Source of the DNA: Alphaproteobacteria bacterium
GTDB lineage: Bacteria; Pseudomonadota; Alphaproteobacteria; RF32; CAG-239
Length of the DNA: 64,000 nucleotides
Reading direction: 5' to 3'
Assembly (NCBI GenBank): GCA_028706255.1
Contig: JAQWBS010000001.1
Location: 424,687 to 488,686, forward strand
The notes under the pieces were generated by a model that saw only the letters and a program-made list of their open reading frames with translations, was not told the origin of the DNA and did not search any database. A program made the translations under genes and the position numbers. Of the stretch, positions 51,775-61,425 are shown in pieces. Each line of letters starts with the position of its first letter. The stretch's first letter is position 1.

Positions 51775-54700
51775 TTATCTTAGGAAAGTGTTATCCGCTT
51801 CAGCACTTCCAACGTTTGCGACTTGATCAGTATATTTATTAAGCTCACTTTGGTCGAATAAAATATCATCTTTGGGGACATCACTGGTAAACTCACCTAA
51901 ACTATTGAGCGTGTTTTTACCATAGTAAGAAGAGGTTGAAAACTTCTCTTTGACAGATTTTTTTATTAATTGACCATTTTTATCAAGTTTAGACTTCGTT
52001 ACTTTATTGATAATGCCATCAGAAGCGAAAGATTGAACGTTCCTTCCTCTGATGTTTTCAACTGAGGTCAGTACTCGGTTTTGCGACAAAGTCATATTAA
52101 AGTTCTGAACCAATCCGTCAGAGTTTCTTTGTGATAAGGTCAGTGTTTTATTTCCATTTTTATCAACGCCTGTTTGAACGCTTCTTGAGGAGAATTTAGT
52201 TGCAATTTGCAAGTTTTTATTATCCCCATGTCTTTCCTTCATAACCTGATTCATAAGCCCAATCAAAATATCTTCCTGGTTATGCATTGAATTTTGCATC
52301 AAATTATTAATGGCAACCTGATGTAAACTTCCATCTTTATTTAAAAGATACTTCAACTCTGCGGAGTTCATTTGTGTTTCTTTGCGAATGACTTCACCAT
52401 TCTTATTCGTCACTGTTTTTGTTGTCATATGTTTATCACTTTGAGTGATAGTTGTTTTGTTTTTGCCAACGACCGTTTTTGTAATCAATTGATTACCATT
52501 CGCCCCAACGGATAATGTTCTGGTAACATTTCTTCCTCTCCAATTCCTTTTTGTGTAGGAAGTGTTTCCATTTGCATCTGTCGTGGCATTTTTGTTGTTT
52601 TTAATTCGATTTGCTTGAACTCTCTGACGAATAGCATTACCAGTTTGTCCTAAGCCTCTACCAACAGCTCTTCCTGTGGCTTTAGAGCCTTTCCAAGCAA
52701 GAGATAAGCTTCCTAAGCCAACAGTTTTTACGCCTTGAGCTGCTTGAGTACCTATTTTTCTGCCAATACTTCCGCTAAACTTCATACCGCCGCCACCAAA
52801 TTGAGATCCTAAGCCTTCACTTTCACCTAAAACCGCCCAGCCTAAAAAGATAACGAAAACAATTTTAAGAAAGTTTTCACTCCAAATTCCTAAGCTACTT
52901 AAAAAGTCACCTAGAGGTGTACTATCAGAAGTTTTTTCAAGGGCAGATAATGTATCTTGAATGATTGTTCCTAGCATAGCGGTTAAAATGTAAATAATAA
53001 TCGTCAGGAAGATGAACTGGAACATTGCATTCATAAATTGCTCCCAGACTTTTTTGAAGTATGAGTTCGTTACTTTGAAAGCAAATCCACCCAGTGCAGC
53101 AGGGAGAATAGCAACCACCACAGCAAGTTTCAAGATAGTGTCAATCAAAAGCCAAGGATAAATGACAATGAACATAATTGCTGCAATCCAAAATCCTAGT
53201 CCAGCAAACAAGAAGCCTAGGTGAGGAAAAATCGGTAAATGCCAAGCTTTTTCAAAGAAGGCAACGCATAGGAAATATGAGCCCAAAGCCATAACGTCTA
53301 AGAGCCTATCCTGAATGGCTTTAATTGTGCAAAGGATGCTTACGCCCATGGATTGCGGAAGTCCTCCCGTTCCTCCAGTGCCAGAGGCAACAATACTAAA
53401 TTCTGAGGCACTACATGAGTTGGACCCCATAATTGCCTGTGCAAGCGCCATCCCCGTGTTAAAGATGGGCTCAAGCGTCAGCGAGAAGAGATATTCAATA
53501 TCTAATTTCAACAATACAAAGATAAAAAGGACAATGAAAAGCTTATTCAGAATTTCTTTCAACATTCTGTTTGCATCTTTCACTTCAAAAGAAGATAGAT
53601 GTTTGAGAAGAGTGAAAGCAATCCAGATTGCTGTTCCGACTAACATTACCAAAATGACACTTGGTGATAAAGCTTTTGCAGCATGAGCACACATCACACT
53701 CGCAGTGTTAAAGATGGCTTCAAAAAGCCCGCAGAAAATGCAGTCTTTAAGACTTGAACGATAGTTAGAAAGTTTACAGTTCACCGCAGGGGATGATATA
53801 GTAGTGACAGAATTTCCTTGAACAGAAGTAGACGTTGTAGAACTTGAATAGGAAATATTTGCATGAGGAATAGTGTTTGAACTTGTAACAGTTGGAACAT
53901 TACATTTTCCATTTTCACAGTCACGACAATCATTAACATTAAATCCACTAGAAGTGCTAGAAGAGGTGTTCGTTGCTCCCCAACTTGTTCCCGTATTCAT
54001 TGTCCATGAAGGTGTTGTAGATTTTTCTTTGTCGCATAGTGTTGGACATGACGTGTCAATGGTAGAGCCTTTGCCACAGCTATTGGCACAAGCAATTACT
54101 TCATAGTGAAGGTGGGCTCCATAACCATATTCGGAACAAGTACCGTTTCCTAGAGAATGTCCCTTTAATCCTGTTCCACCAACATAACCGATTTTTTCTC
54201 CTCCGAGAATAACTGTTTCACGATTTTTTCCACTTTTTGAAGAAGTGGCATAGGAGTGAAGGTGCATATAACGTGTGCAAAAACAATCATCATTTTCGCT
54301 CTTAACAATCGGTTGTTCTGCCGCGGTTTTAGAAGGACTTGGGTCTGTTTTGTGCCAAATTCTAATATATTGACCAGCACCTTCGCTACAACCACCAAGT
54401 AAGTCTACCCGATATCCATCTTTAGCTGCGACAACAGGAGTTCCTTTGACAACTGCAATATCCATACCATAGTGATATCTACCATCTCTTTGGCAAGTAT
54501 CTTCAACCATTGTTGCAGTTCCCATAGAGGCAAGAGGAACAAGCGAAAGTGGGCAGTTTGCATCTGTTTTTTGCTTCATACAGTTCATATCTGTCGAACG
54601 AGCAACTGGGTTTTTATAACTACAATCTTCTTTTCCATTTACTGTTGTGCAAGTTTTACAACTACGTTTCCCTTGGTTTTCAATAGTACATTTTGCTAAA

Positions 54701-54816
54701 GCTTCAGCTGTTTGCGCATGGAGATTCGTTTCAAAGCAAAATAAAGCAACCAACAAAAGACCTAAAAAGGTTGTTGCTTTTTTGTATTTTCCAATTTTGT
54801 ATCTTAACTTAAACAT
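51775..54816 (-). CDS. virB6: VirB6/TrbL-like membrane protein fused to an M23-type peptidase domain
   Basis: A 1013-residue protein from ATG 54816; the track's 54825 start is a GTG. After a signal peptide (ALFCFETNLHAQ) comes an M23/LytM-like domain with HYGMDIAVVKGTPVVAAKDG near residue 115 and HLHYEV near 235, carrying candidate zinc ligands. A serine/threonine-rich linker leads to the VirB6/TrbL membrane core of about 6 helices (residues ~380-650), then a basic and polar tail of about 330 residues with DANGN- and DKNGN-type motifs. VirB6 forms the inner-membrane channel; the peptidase domain could open peptidoglycan for assembly. No VirB1 is in the window. Confidence 0.82.
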   Translation of the reverse strand: MFKLRYKIGKYKKATTFLGLLLVALFCFETNLHAQTAEALAKCTIENQGKRSCKTCTTVNGKEDCSYKNPVARSTDMNCMKQKTDANCPLSLVPLASMGTATMVEDTCQRDGRYHYGMDIAVVKGTPVVAAKDGYRVDLLGGCSEGAGQYIRIWHKTDPSPSKTAAEQPIVKSENDDCFCTRYMHLHSYATSSKSGKNRETVILGGEKIGYVGGTGLKGHSLGNGTCSEYGYGAHLHYEVIACANSCGKGSTIDTSCPTLCDKEKSTTPSWTMNTGTSWGATNTSSSTSSGFNVNDCRDCENGKCNVPTVTSSNTIPHANISYSSSTTSTSVQGNSVTTISSPAVNCKLSNYRSSLKDCIFCGLFEAIFNTASVMCAHAAKALSPSVILVMLVGTAIWIAFTLLKHLSSFEVKDANRMLKEILNKLFIVLFIFVLLKLDIEYLFSLTLEPIFNTGMALAQAIMGSNSCSASEFSIVASGTGGTGGLPQSMGVSILCTIKAIQDRLLDVMALGSYFLCVAFFEKAWHLPIFPHLGFLFAGLGFWIAAIMFIVIYPWLLIDTILKLAVVVAILPAALGGFAFKVTNSYFKKVWEQFMNAMFQFIFLTIIIYILTAMLGTIIQDTLSALEKTSDSTPLGDFLSSLGIWSENFLKIVFVIFLGWAVLGESEGLGSQFGGGGMKFSGSIGRKIGTQAAQGVKTVGLGSLSLAWKGSKATGRAVGRGLGQTGNAIRQRVQANRIKNNKNATTDANGNTSYTKRNWRGRNVTRTLSVGANGNQLITKTVVGKNKTTITQSDKHMTTKTVTNKNGEVIRKETQMNSAELKYLLNKDGSLHQVAINNLMQNSMHNQEDILIGLMNQVMKERHGDNKNLQIATKFSSRSVQTGVDKNGNKTLTLSQRNSDGLVQNFNMTLSQNRVLTSVENIRGRNVQSFASDGIINKVTKSKLDKNGQLIKKSVKEKFSTSSYYGKNTLNSLGEFTSDVPKDDILFDQSELNKYTDQVANVGSAEADNTFLR

Positions 54817-54872
54817 TTGCACCACTCTCTGATTCTAAACATAGCTATCTATAGGTTAATATTAACTAAAAT

Positions 54873-56678
54873 TTACTTATCTTTTTTCCAAAATTTTGCG
54901 GCTTTTTTGGTTGTTCTCCAAGCTTTGTTCATTACCTTACCAGCTTTTTCCATTGCCTTACCTGCCTTCTCCATCACTTTACCTGCTGCCTTTGTTGCTT
55001 TACCCGTGGCCTGCGCCGCAACCCCGCCTGCTGTTGTTACAGCGCCGAGAGCCGCCAGTGGAACCCCTATGATTGAACCAACAACAGTTGAAGACATTGC
55101 TGCGCCAGCTTTGGTCATGGCTTGTCCACCTTTTGACATAGCTTGACCTGTCTTGTCCATAGCTGTGCCCGCTGCTTGAGTCGCTTTACCAGCTACTTGA
55201 GTTGCTTTTCCTGAAGCCTTAAGGGCATTTCCTGGGGCTGTCGTGCCACCTTCTTCACCGTCTTTAGCTTTGTCAATGAGTCCATTTGCAAGTCTGCCAA
55301 TACCCTTTGAAATACCCCCTCCAGCCTTTTTTGCTCCCCACGAAGCAGCTTTCATTGAACCTTTTTTTGCCATATCAGTTACTTGCGTTAATTGCTTGTG
55401 CATTGGAGATGAGCTAAAGACACCGTCTTTGAAGAACTTGTTGACAAATTCATTAACTCCGCTTGGAAGTAATCTAATCGCATATAAATAAGCAAAAATC
55501 AGAATGAGGAAATATGAACCCGTAATGGAGAAAGTTTCAGCAATCCACATAGTTTGGTTTGCCTCAATTTCAGAATATAGCCTTTCGATGCCACCGCTTT
55601 GACCACCATAAGCATAATCAATCAAGGCAAGTCCGTAAGATGCAGTGATAGACAGAAAAGCAAAGGTCGCACCAGCCTTAAGGATGATTGAAAAACATGT
55701 TTTGACTTTGTCTTTGGTAATGCCAAAAGGCCATAATCCAAGCACAATAGGGAAAACCATAATTGTAAATCCAAGCTTATAAGAGATATCAATAAGATAA
55801 TATGAAACACCGAGCGTCATCATAAACCCACAGAACCAAATTGCTGCACCACAAATGATGAGGAAAATGTTAGGGATTGTGACAGGGATAGTGATAATTG
55901 TTGTGTCAACCCATGCCCCAGCGTGTGTTGCGTGACAAATGAGAGCTTCCCCAATAACAAGGTTTTCTGAAACAACATAGTCAAGGGCACGGTTCACTTG
56001 AAAAATTTTATTAATTACATAAGGAGAAACCACAGCATCCCCATCATACTTAATTTCCTCTGCTTGAGGAGCTTTAGCATAAAAATCTGTAATACCATCA
56101 ATCACGCCAAGCCCATAATCGGCACCGGCAACGATAATCGGATTAACGATAAAGTTTGTGAATGTGCTAAGTCCTCCATTGATACATATATAGGCAAACA
56201 AAATTTTAAACAGAAACACAAGTAAGTCATTGATGTTATTGCTTGGTTCCAAACTGGTAAAAGAGGAAACATTTTTAAGCGCAAAAACTGCCATCCACAT
56301 CATAAAACCATAAAACAAGAGTTTTGTTCCCGCATCTTTAGCAAGGTCATAGACTTTTGTGCAAGCAGTTAAGAAGGTTTCAATTAGAAGCTTAACAACC
56401 TTACAAGAATAGCAACTGCCTTGATAGTCTTGTTTTAGTTCACCAAGGTTACATCCCTCTGTGCGTTGGACAGGAGCACTTGTATTATATGACATGGGAG
56501 TTCCCGCCGAGGCACTTTTCAACTTGCCTTCTGCAGCAGCTCTATATACATATTTGTCATAATCAATAGCAAGCGCATTGTTTGGAAAAGTATTAAGTAA
56601 AAAAAGTAGGCATGACAAAATAAGGGTAAAAGAGATTCCCTTTCTTGATAAAAATATGTTTTTCATCCATTTTGACAT
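54873..56678 (-). CDS. virB6: VirB6/TrbL-like membrane protein, third of four
   Basis: A 601-residue protein with an N-terminal signal or anchor (FTLILSCLLFLLNTFPNNALA), a short periplasmic part with CNLGELKQDYQGSCYSC, and about 6 membrane helices (for example LLVFLFKILFAYICINGGLS and YFLILIFAYLYAIRLLPSG). The C-terminal 170 residues are repeats of K/A/G-rich heptad-like sequence (KATQVAGKATQAAG, KVMEKAGKAMEKAGK), likely a cytoplasmic tail. The gene starts 11 bp after the preceding VirB6 stop. Family assignment comes from topology, context and TrbL-like segments. Confidence 0.8.
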   Translation of the reverse strand: MSKWMKNIFLSRKGISFTLILSCLLFLLNTFPNNALAIDYDKYVYRAAAEGKLKSASAGTPMSYNTSAPVQRTEGCNLGELKQDYQGSCYSCKVVKLLIETFLTACTKVYDLAKDAGTKLLFYGFMMWMAVFALKNVSSFTSLEPSNNINDLLVFLFKILFAYICINGGLSTFTNFIVNPIIVAGADYGLGVIDGITDFYAKAPQAEEIKYDGDAVVSPYVINKIFQVNRALDYVVSENLVIGEALICHATHAGAWVDTTIITIPVTIPNIFLIICGAAIWFCGFMMTLGVSYYLIDISYKLGFTIMVFPIVLGLWPFGITKDKVKTCFSIILKAGATFAFLSITASYGLALIDYAYGGQSGGIERLYSEIEANQTMWIAETFSITGSYFLILIFAYLYAIRLLPSGVNEFVNKFFKDGVFSSSPMHKQLTQVTDMAKKGSMKAASWGAKKAGGGISKGIGRLANGLIDKAKDGEEGGTTAPGNALKASGKATQVAGKATQAAGTAMDKTGQAMSKGGQAMTKAGAAMSSTVVGSIIGVPLAALGAVTTAGGVAAQATGKATKAAGKVMEKAGKAMEKAGKVMNKAWRTTKKAAKFWKKDK

Positions 56679-56688
56679 ATCATATTCC

Positions 56689-57990
56689 TCAGTTTTTCTT
56701 ACTTTTTACCTTTTCAGCTGCCTTTTTTATCAATTCTTGAGCTTTTCTGGCGCCTTTCACTGTGCCTTGAATAGCCGTTCCTGTTCCAAAAGTTAAAAGA
56801 GCAAGAACTAAGTCTTTAACTTTATCAAAAACAAATTTGACTTTGTTTTTAAAGTTAGCACTTCCGCCACCACCAACCAATGAATCTGCAACTTCTTTGG
56901 CAACATTAATAGACTGCATCAAGAGGAAGCAAATCAACATCAACGACAAGAACATCACGCTGAAGCCACCCGCATCATCATAGAATGCTTCTTGCCCGTT
57001 GAAGAACTTGCTCTGAGAAGAGAAAAGTTCTTCCATTGCCAACATTGTAATTGTTAAAATGATGGCAATAGCACACATATAAGCTGCTGAGTTAATGATG
57101 GTTAAGAAGCCTTGAGAAGTCCATCCTCTTGTAGCTTTGAAGGCATAGCCCATGACCAGAATTGGCAAAATGATGAGCATAATCGCAAAGCGAAAAACGG
57201 TGTCAACTAAGTAGAAAACAAAGCCAATACGAACAAAGAGGAATAAGACATAAACAACAGCTCCCACAAGCCAACCAATCCAAGAAACGCCAGAGAGGGC
57301 TGCAAAAGCATAGTCCATCCCAATAACTAATCGTTGATTTACGGAGCAAACCATACAAGCCATAATATTTTTAGGAGCACTAGGAAAGCCATCCTTAAAG
57401 GTTGCAATAGAAGTTCCCTCAACTTTACAGAGGAATGGGGTGTCAAATTTAACTTCAGAACCAAAAGCACTATATCCTCCAGTGCTCGTAGAGCCGTTTG
57501 TCTGCATAATATAGGCACCAAACTCTAAAAAGGCTGTGTAGATTGGAAAGACGACAATATTTAAGATATAGAGCATCATATCAGCACTAGAGGCAATTAA
57601 ACCACAAACGAAACACAGAAAAAATTGCGTCAAAACTTCTTTCCATACTTCACCAATGTTTTCTTCTGTAACAGAGCCAACATGGGCAAGCATACGCAGA
57701 GAAAACCAAATTGCAAAAGCAATCATCATCAAAGGAAGAGCCCCTGATGTCATTTGTTTATATATGGATAAAGCAGATGTCCCCAGAGTGTCATAAATAA
57801 CGATTAAGACGCCATCTTGCCAACATTTTTGTTGAACTTCTGTTGCTTTTTGGCTGGTATCCTCAGCTGTTGTTGCTCTAGTGTCTTCTGCACTATTCCC
57901 ATTATTACAGCCTGTAAGCACAAACAGAGCCATAAACACTATAAATAGTGCTTTGACGGCTCCTGACATGTGCTTCCATTTAAACATCAT
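56689..57990 (-). CDS. virB6: VirB6/TrbL-like protein with lipobox-like N-terminus, second of four
   Basis: A 433-residue protein, the smallest of the four. Its N-terminus ends in a lipobox-like LFVLTGCNNGN, which is unusual for a VirB6. About 6 membrane helices follow (MMIAFAIWFSLRMLAHVG, AIILTITMLAMEELF), and a short basic tail (KGARKAQELIKKAAEKVKSK). The ATG overlaps the upstream stop (ATGA), so translation is coupled to the first VirB6. It probably forms the channel together with its paralogues. Confidence 0.8.
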   Translation of the reverse strand: MMFKWKHMSGAVKALFIVFMALFVLTGCNNGNSAEDTRATTAEDTSQKATEVQQKCWQDGVLIVIYDTLGTSALSIYKQMTSGALPLMMIAFAIWFSLRMLAHVGSVTEENIGEVWKEVLTQFFLCFVCGLIASSADMMLYILNIVVFPIYTAFLEFGAYIMQTNGSTSTGGYSAFGSEVKFDTPFLCKVEGTSIATFKDGFPSAPKNIMACMVCSVNQRLVIGMDYAFAALSGVSWIGWLVGAVVYVLFLFVRIGFVFYLVDTVFRFAIMLIILPILVMGYAFKATRGWTSQGFLTIINSAAYMCAIAIILTITMLAMEELFSSQSKFFNGQEAFYDDAGGFSVMFLSLMLICFLLMQSINVAKEVADSLVGGGGSANFKNKVKFVFDKVKDLVLALLTFGTGTAIQGTVKGARKAQELIKKAAEKVKSKKN

Positions 57991-60653
57991 TCTGCATCCT
58001 TATTTTTGTTTCCAAAAGCATATGGGTCTCCTCCCATTGCTTGATGAGCTTTTGCCATCAAGAAGGTGCCATCAACATCAAGCGAACCTTTTCCGTCTGA
58101 ATTTCTTGACGCAATATTATCATAAAGCGTTCTATCTGTTTGACCTAGTTTGGCTTTATCAACGAATGTTTCTTTGCTAAAGTCAACATTGCCGACCGCA
58201 TCTGTTTGATAGCTATATGCTTTATCGTTAGAGCCACCACCGTTTGCATCCAGATTAACACCAGAGACAGCGGTATTGCTTGTTCTCTTGCTTTCAGCTT
58301 CTTTGACCCTTGCCATCACATCTTGAATCAATTTATTATTATCTGCTTGAGTTTTCGGCAAAGGAATGGATCTGTTTTGAATTCCATTTTGAATATAGCT
58401 TTGAGCAGCATTATAGGCCTTTTTATCTTGTTCAGACAACTTGCTAGGGTCAATTGGTTGAGCAGGTTGAGTTGGAGGATTTTGATTGTTTCTATCTCCT
58501 GCACCACTCATCCTATCAGCTTGATTTTGATGCGTTTCACTCGGATTAGGGATTGGTTGAGACCCACGAGGATTAGTCTGAAGTGATGGATTAGGTTGTC
58601 TAGATTGATTTGTATTAGCCGTGTTGCCACCGGAAGGACCACCTGTTGGACCACCAGAAGGACCGCTACCACCAGCAGGGCTATTGGAAGGCGCATTGTT
58701 TCCACCCCCGAACAAGTTTGAAACGCCACGAGAAATGCTTCCTCCAATTCTATCTCTCGTTCTTCTCAAAGCAGGGGTAATGCCTGTCTTACGACCAAAC
58801 CAACTTGCACCTTTTCCAGCCACTTTTCCAGTGCCAAGAGCACCCGCTTTTGCAGCACTGGCAGCAAGTCCACCAATTTTAGGAGCAATATCTCCGCCAC
58901 CGCCACTGGCAAACGTCCCTGCAAGTGCAGAAGCTTGAGCTGTCAATTTGAAGCCAAACAAGCAACCAAAGATAAGAATAAGGAAGCCAGACATTCCAAT
59001 ATCAAGTTTTTCTTGAATTGTTTTAATGCTGTTTGCATTGACTAAGTTTTGTAATTCTTGTCGACCATTTTCCCCACCCACAGCAATCAACATCAAGGTC
59101 ACATTAATTGCGATAACAATGCCAAGGAAGGTATAGACGAAGAACGTATTCATAATCATGCTCCAACCTGTTTTTGCATAATTGGATGTTACCTTAAATG
59201 GCCATGTTGCAATAAGGAAAGGCATCAAAGCACCAACAATGCCAATTCTCATGGTTGCATCAACTAAATAGAAGCCAAAGGCAAGCATAACAAGCCATGA
59301 AAAGCCCCATAAAATTAAGCCCACAAACAACATACTAAAATCTGGCAGAACATATTTAATTGTTGAAGCTCCTCTGAAGGAGATACACACCAGAGATGAA
59401 CCAACCGCTTGAGGAATTGAAATTTCTTCTTGAACTGCACGAATGAAACATTCTAATCTTGAATAAAGTCCTGCACTGAGTAATCCACTATCAGAAATTG
59501 CTCCAGTTCCACAGGTTTTGATATAGTTAACATAACTTGGACCCATAACCGCTGTCCCAAATTCCATACCTGCACTTAGCACAGGTGAAATGGCATAAAT
59601 ATATATCTGATTGGAGTTGTAAAGCAACACATATGCTGTGAGAACTTTAAAGGTTTGAGTTAAAAGTTCAGTGATAAATTTTGGCGCATCTTGTTTAACA
59701 AATCCACTGGTCAAGACCATTACCTTGAAAGCAATGAAAATTGCCAAACCAATCAACATGACCATGGCAAGAGGGCGACCAAGTGTTTTATATGAATTTG
59801 TTGCCATTGTGTTTGCTGCCCCATAAACCACTTTGAAAAGCGGGCAGAATAGGCAAGAATTTGTTTCGGCTATTTTTGCAGGGAGTGGGACACAACCACT
59901 GCTATTGCCAGAAACGGAAAGCAAATCATCTCCAGTTCTGACAAAATAAAATTTACTGCCATTCGCATCTGTGAAGACATATAAGTCCCCTTCAGTTCTT
60001 AAATCCATATTATCATAAGCTTTTTTTATATCAAAATATCCTTCAGCAGCAGCGAGCAAAGGTTTTGCTGCATCAAGAACTTTAGGAAGTAATGAATTGC
60101 CTATATACTGTTTTTCAATATCATCAAGAAAATCGTTAACAGCACCTTCTTTATCATCAACAATTAAATCTCTTGCACCATTAACTACGGCGCTAAAAGC
60201 TATGGAAGCCTTTCTTTTAAATATACCAAAAACAGTTTGGGTATTATCAACAATAAGATTAAGTTCAGCCTCTAACTTTTTCCAAAAACCCCCTTCGGAA
60301 GCAGTGTTAACAGCTTTAGCAAAATTGTCGCCAATTTTTGAGACATCTTCACCCATTTCTTTAAGTTCTAGTATTGTGATGGAAAAAGAAAAGTTAGCGA
60401 AAGCATCATAATAGGCTTTACTTGCTGCATCTAGCTTTTTTTCAAGCTCTGCTTTTTCTGCTTGCATCTCATTTCTATCTCCAGCAGTGATGGTTTCACC
60501 TTCTTGGAGATATTTTCCTGCTAAAAACTCATCAACAAAATTTTGGCGGTCGGTTTTTACAGGTGTTTCATCTGCCCATAGGTTTTTAACGGGAAAAACC
60601 GCTAAAAAGCATAGGAAAAACAGAAGATAAGGTTTAATATATTTTTTTCTCAT
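57987..60653 (-). CDS. virB6: VirB6/TrbL-like protein with large N-terminal periplasmic domain, first of four
   Basis: An 888-residue protein. A signal peptide (FFLCFLAVFPVKNLWADE) is followed by about 240 residues of helical periplasmic sequence, a cysteine-containing strip (AETNSCLFCPLFKVVYGA), and about 6 membrane helices (WLVMLAFGFYLVDATMRIGI, FFVYTFLGIVIAINVTLMLI). The C-terminal ~300 residues are G/P/S/N/Q-rich and disordered. The strip with CLFCPLF recurs in the M23-VirB6 (DCIFCGLFEAIF), showing that the copies are related. It opens the VirB6 operon, with AGGAAG before the ATG. Confidence 0.82.
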   Translation of the reverse strand: MRKKYIKPYLLFFLCFLAVFPVKNLWADETPVKTDRQNFVDEFLAGKYLQEGETITAGDRNEMQAEKAELEKKLDAASKAYYDAFANFSFSITILELKEMGEDVSKIGDNFAKAVNTASEGGFWKKLEAELNLIVDNTQTVFGIFKRKASIAFSAVVNGARDLIVDDKEGAVNDFLDDIEKQYIGNSLLPKVLDAAKPLLAAAEGYFDIKKAYDNMDLRTEGDLYVFTDANGSKFYFVRTGDDLLSVSGNSSGCVPLPAKIAETNSCLFCPLFKVVYGAANTMATNSYKTLGRPLAMVMLIGLAIFIAFKVMVLTSGFVKQDAPKFITELLTQTFKVLTAYVLLYNSNQIYIYAISPVLSAGMEFGTAVMGPSYVNYIKTCGTGAISDSGLLSAGLYSRLECFIRAVQEEISIPQAVGSSLVCISFRGASTIKYVLPDFSMLFVGLILWGFSWLVMLAFGFYLVDATMRIGIVGALMPFLIATWPFKVTSNYAKTGWSMIMNTFFVYTFLGIVIAINVTLMLIAVGGENGRQELQNLVNANSIKTIQEKLDIGMSGFLILIFGCLFGFKLTAQASALAGTFASGGGGDIAPKIGGLAASAAKAGALGTGKVAGKGASWFGRKTGITPALRRTRDRIGGSISRGVSNLFGGGNNAPSNSPAGGSGPSGGPTGGPSGGNTANTNQSRQPNPSLQTNPRGSQPIPNPSETHQNQADRMSGAGDRNNQNPPTQPAQPIDPSKLSEQDKKAYNAAQSYIQNGIQNRSIPLPKTQADNNKLIQDVMARVKEAESKRTSNTAVSGVNLDANGGGSNDKAYSYQTDAVGNVDFSKETFVDKAKLGQTDRTLYDNIASRNSDGKGSLDVDGTFLMAKAHQAMGGDPYAFGNKNKDAE

Positions 60654-60752
60654 TACGCCACTTCCTGTAAGAGTTTTTTGTGAACTTCAACAATATAAGA
60701 ATAGCATAGCATATAAAAGTTAAAAATATTGTTACAGTTTTTTGATTTTTTG

Positions 60753-60799
60753 ATATAAAAATAGCTGACTTTTTATAAAAGTCAGCTATTTTTATATCA
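60753..60799 (-). terminator. Long terminator hairpin after the small lipoprotein gene
   Basis: GATATAAAAATAGCTGACTTTT and its complement form a 22-bp perfect stem around a 3-base loop. It lies 4 bp beyond the lipoprotein stop and has T-runs on both strands. Confidence 0.8.
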
Positions 60800-60802
60800 A
60801 TT

Positions 60803-61240
60803 TTATTCAAAGATTTTAGGAAAGGCATCCATGGCGCGATAATTTCCCTGAGAATCTTTTTTGATAACAACATAGAATTTCTGAGAGCTTTTTCCTGTTA
60901 AAAGTCCTAATCCACTTCCATTTCCAGTCTTTGAATGACCAGAACCCCAACAAGTAAAAGTTTTTTCATCATTCTCTCTTTTCAAAATAATATCTTTAAC
61001 ATGAAAAAATTTTTCTCCATTTAATATTATCTCTGTTTCTTTTCCAGGTTTAACCAGTTCGTATAAAGGAGTTTGCTTGTTATACGACAAATTAAAATTT
61101 TCTAGAGCTTCTTCCTGACTTACTTCTAAAATAGCTTTTTGATAATCAGGAATGGCGACTTTCTTTGTGCTACAACCTGTAACGGCTGACATAACAACGG
61201 CAAAAAATGCGATTGTTACGATTTTTATCAAATTTTTCAT
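60803..61240 (-). CDS. Lipoprotein of unknown function
   Basis: A 145-residue lipoprotein: signal MKNLIKIVTIAFFAVVMSAV ending TGC. The mature part contains YQKAILEVSQEEALENFNLS and GSGHSKTGNGSGLGLLTGKS. The shape resembles the next lipoprotein at 61.4 kb (a C-terminal domain with a FYVVIKK- or FFAIFDH-type strand), so the two may be distant relatives. No family is recognised. It is bounded by its own terminator, and a 185-bp gap with no gene separates it from its upstream neighbour. Confidence 0.65.
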   Translation of the reverse strand: MKNLIKIVTIAFFAVVMSAVTGCSTKKVAIPDYQKAILEVSQEEALENFNLSYNKQTPLYELVKPGKETEIILNGEKFFHVKDIILKRENDEKTFTCWGSGHSKTGNGSGLGLLTGKSSQKFYVVIKKDSQGNYRAMDAFPKIFE

Positions 61241-61374
61241 AAAATGTGATTTTTATTTTTGTTTATAATTGTATAGATAAATAATTTTTTTGATGAAGTG
61301 AGTATAAACATATTAAAATATATCTGTCAAGTGAATCTCATCTTTTTTGTCCAAAAAGATTCTTGTTGATTTTA

Positions 61375-61415
61375 AAAGAATAAGAGAGGCAATTAAAATG
61401 CCTCTCTTATTCTTT
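61375..61415 (-). terminator. Terminator after the second lipoprotein gene
   Basis: AAAGAATAAGAGAGGCA and its complement make a 17-bp perfect stem around a 7-base loop. It lies 11 bp beyond the stop, with T-rich sequence on the minus strand. Confidence 0.85.
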
Positions 61416-61425
61416 ATAAGTTTTA

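Noticed and set aside
60634-60873. ORF of 79 residues between the VirB6 operon and the lipoprotein gene
   Set aside because: It covers the lipoprotein's end, the terminator hairpin and the VirB6 start, with no ribosome site.
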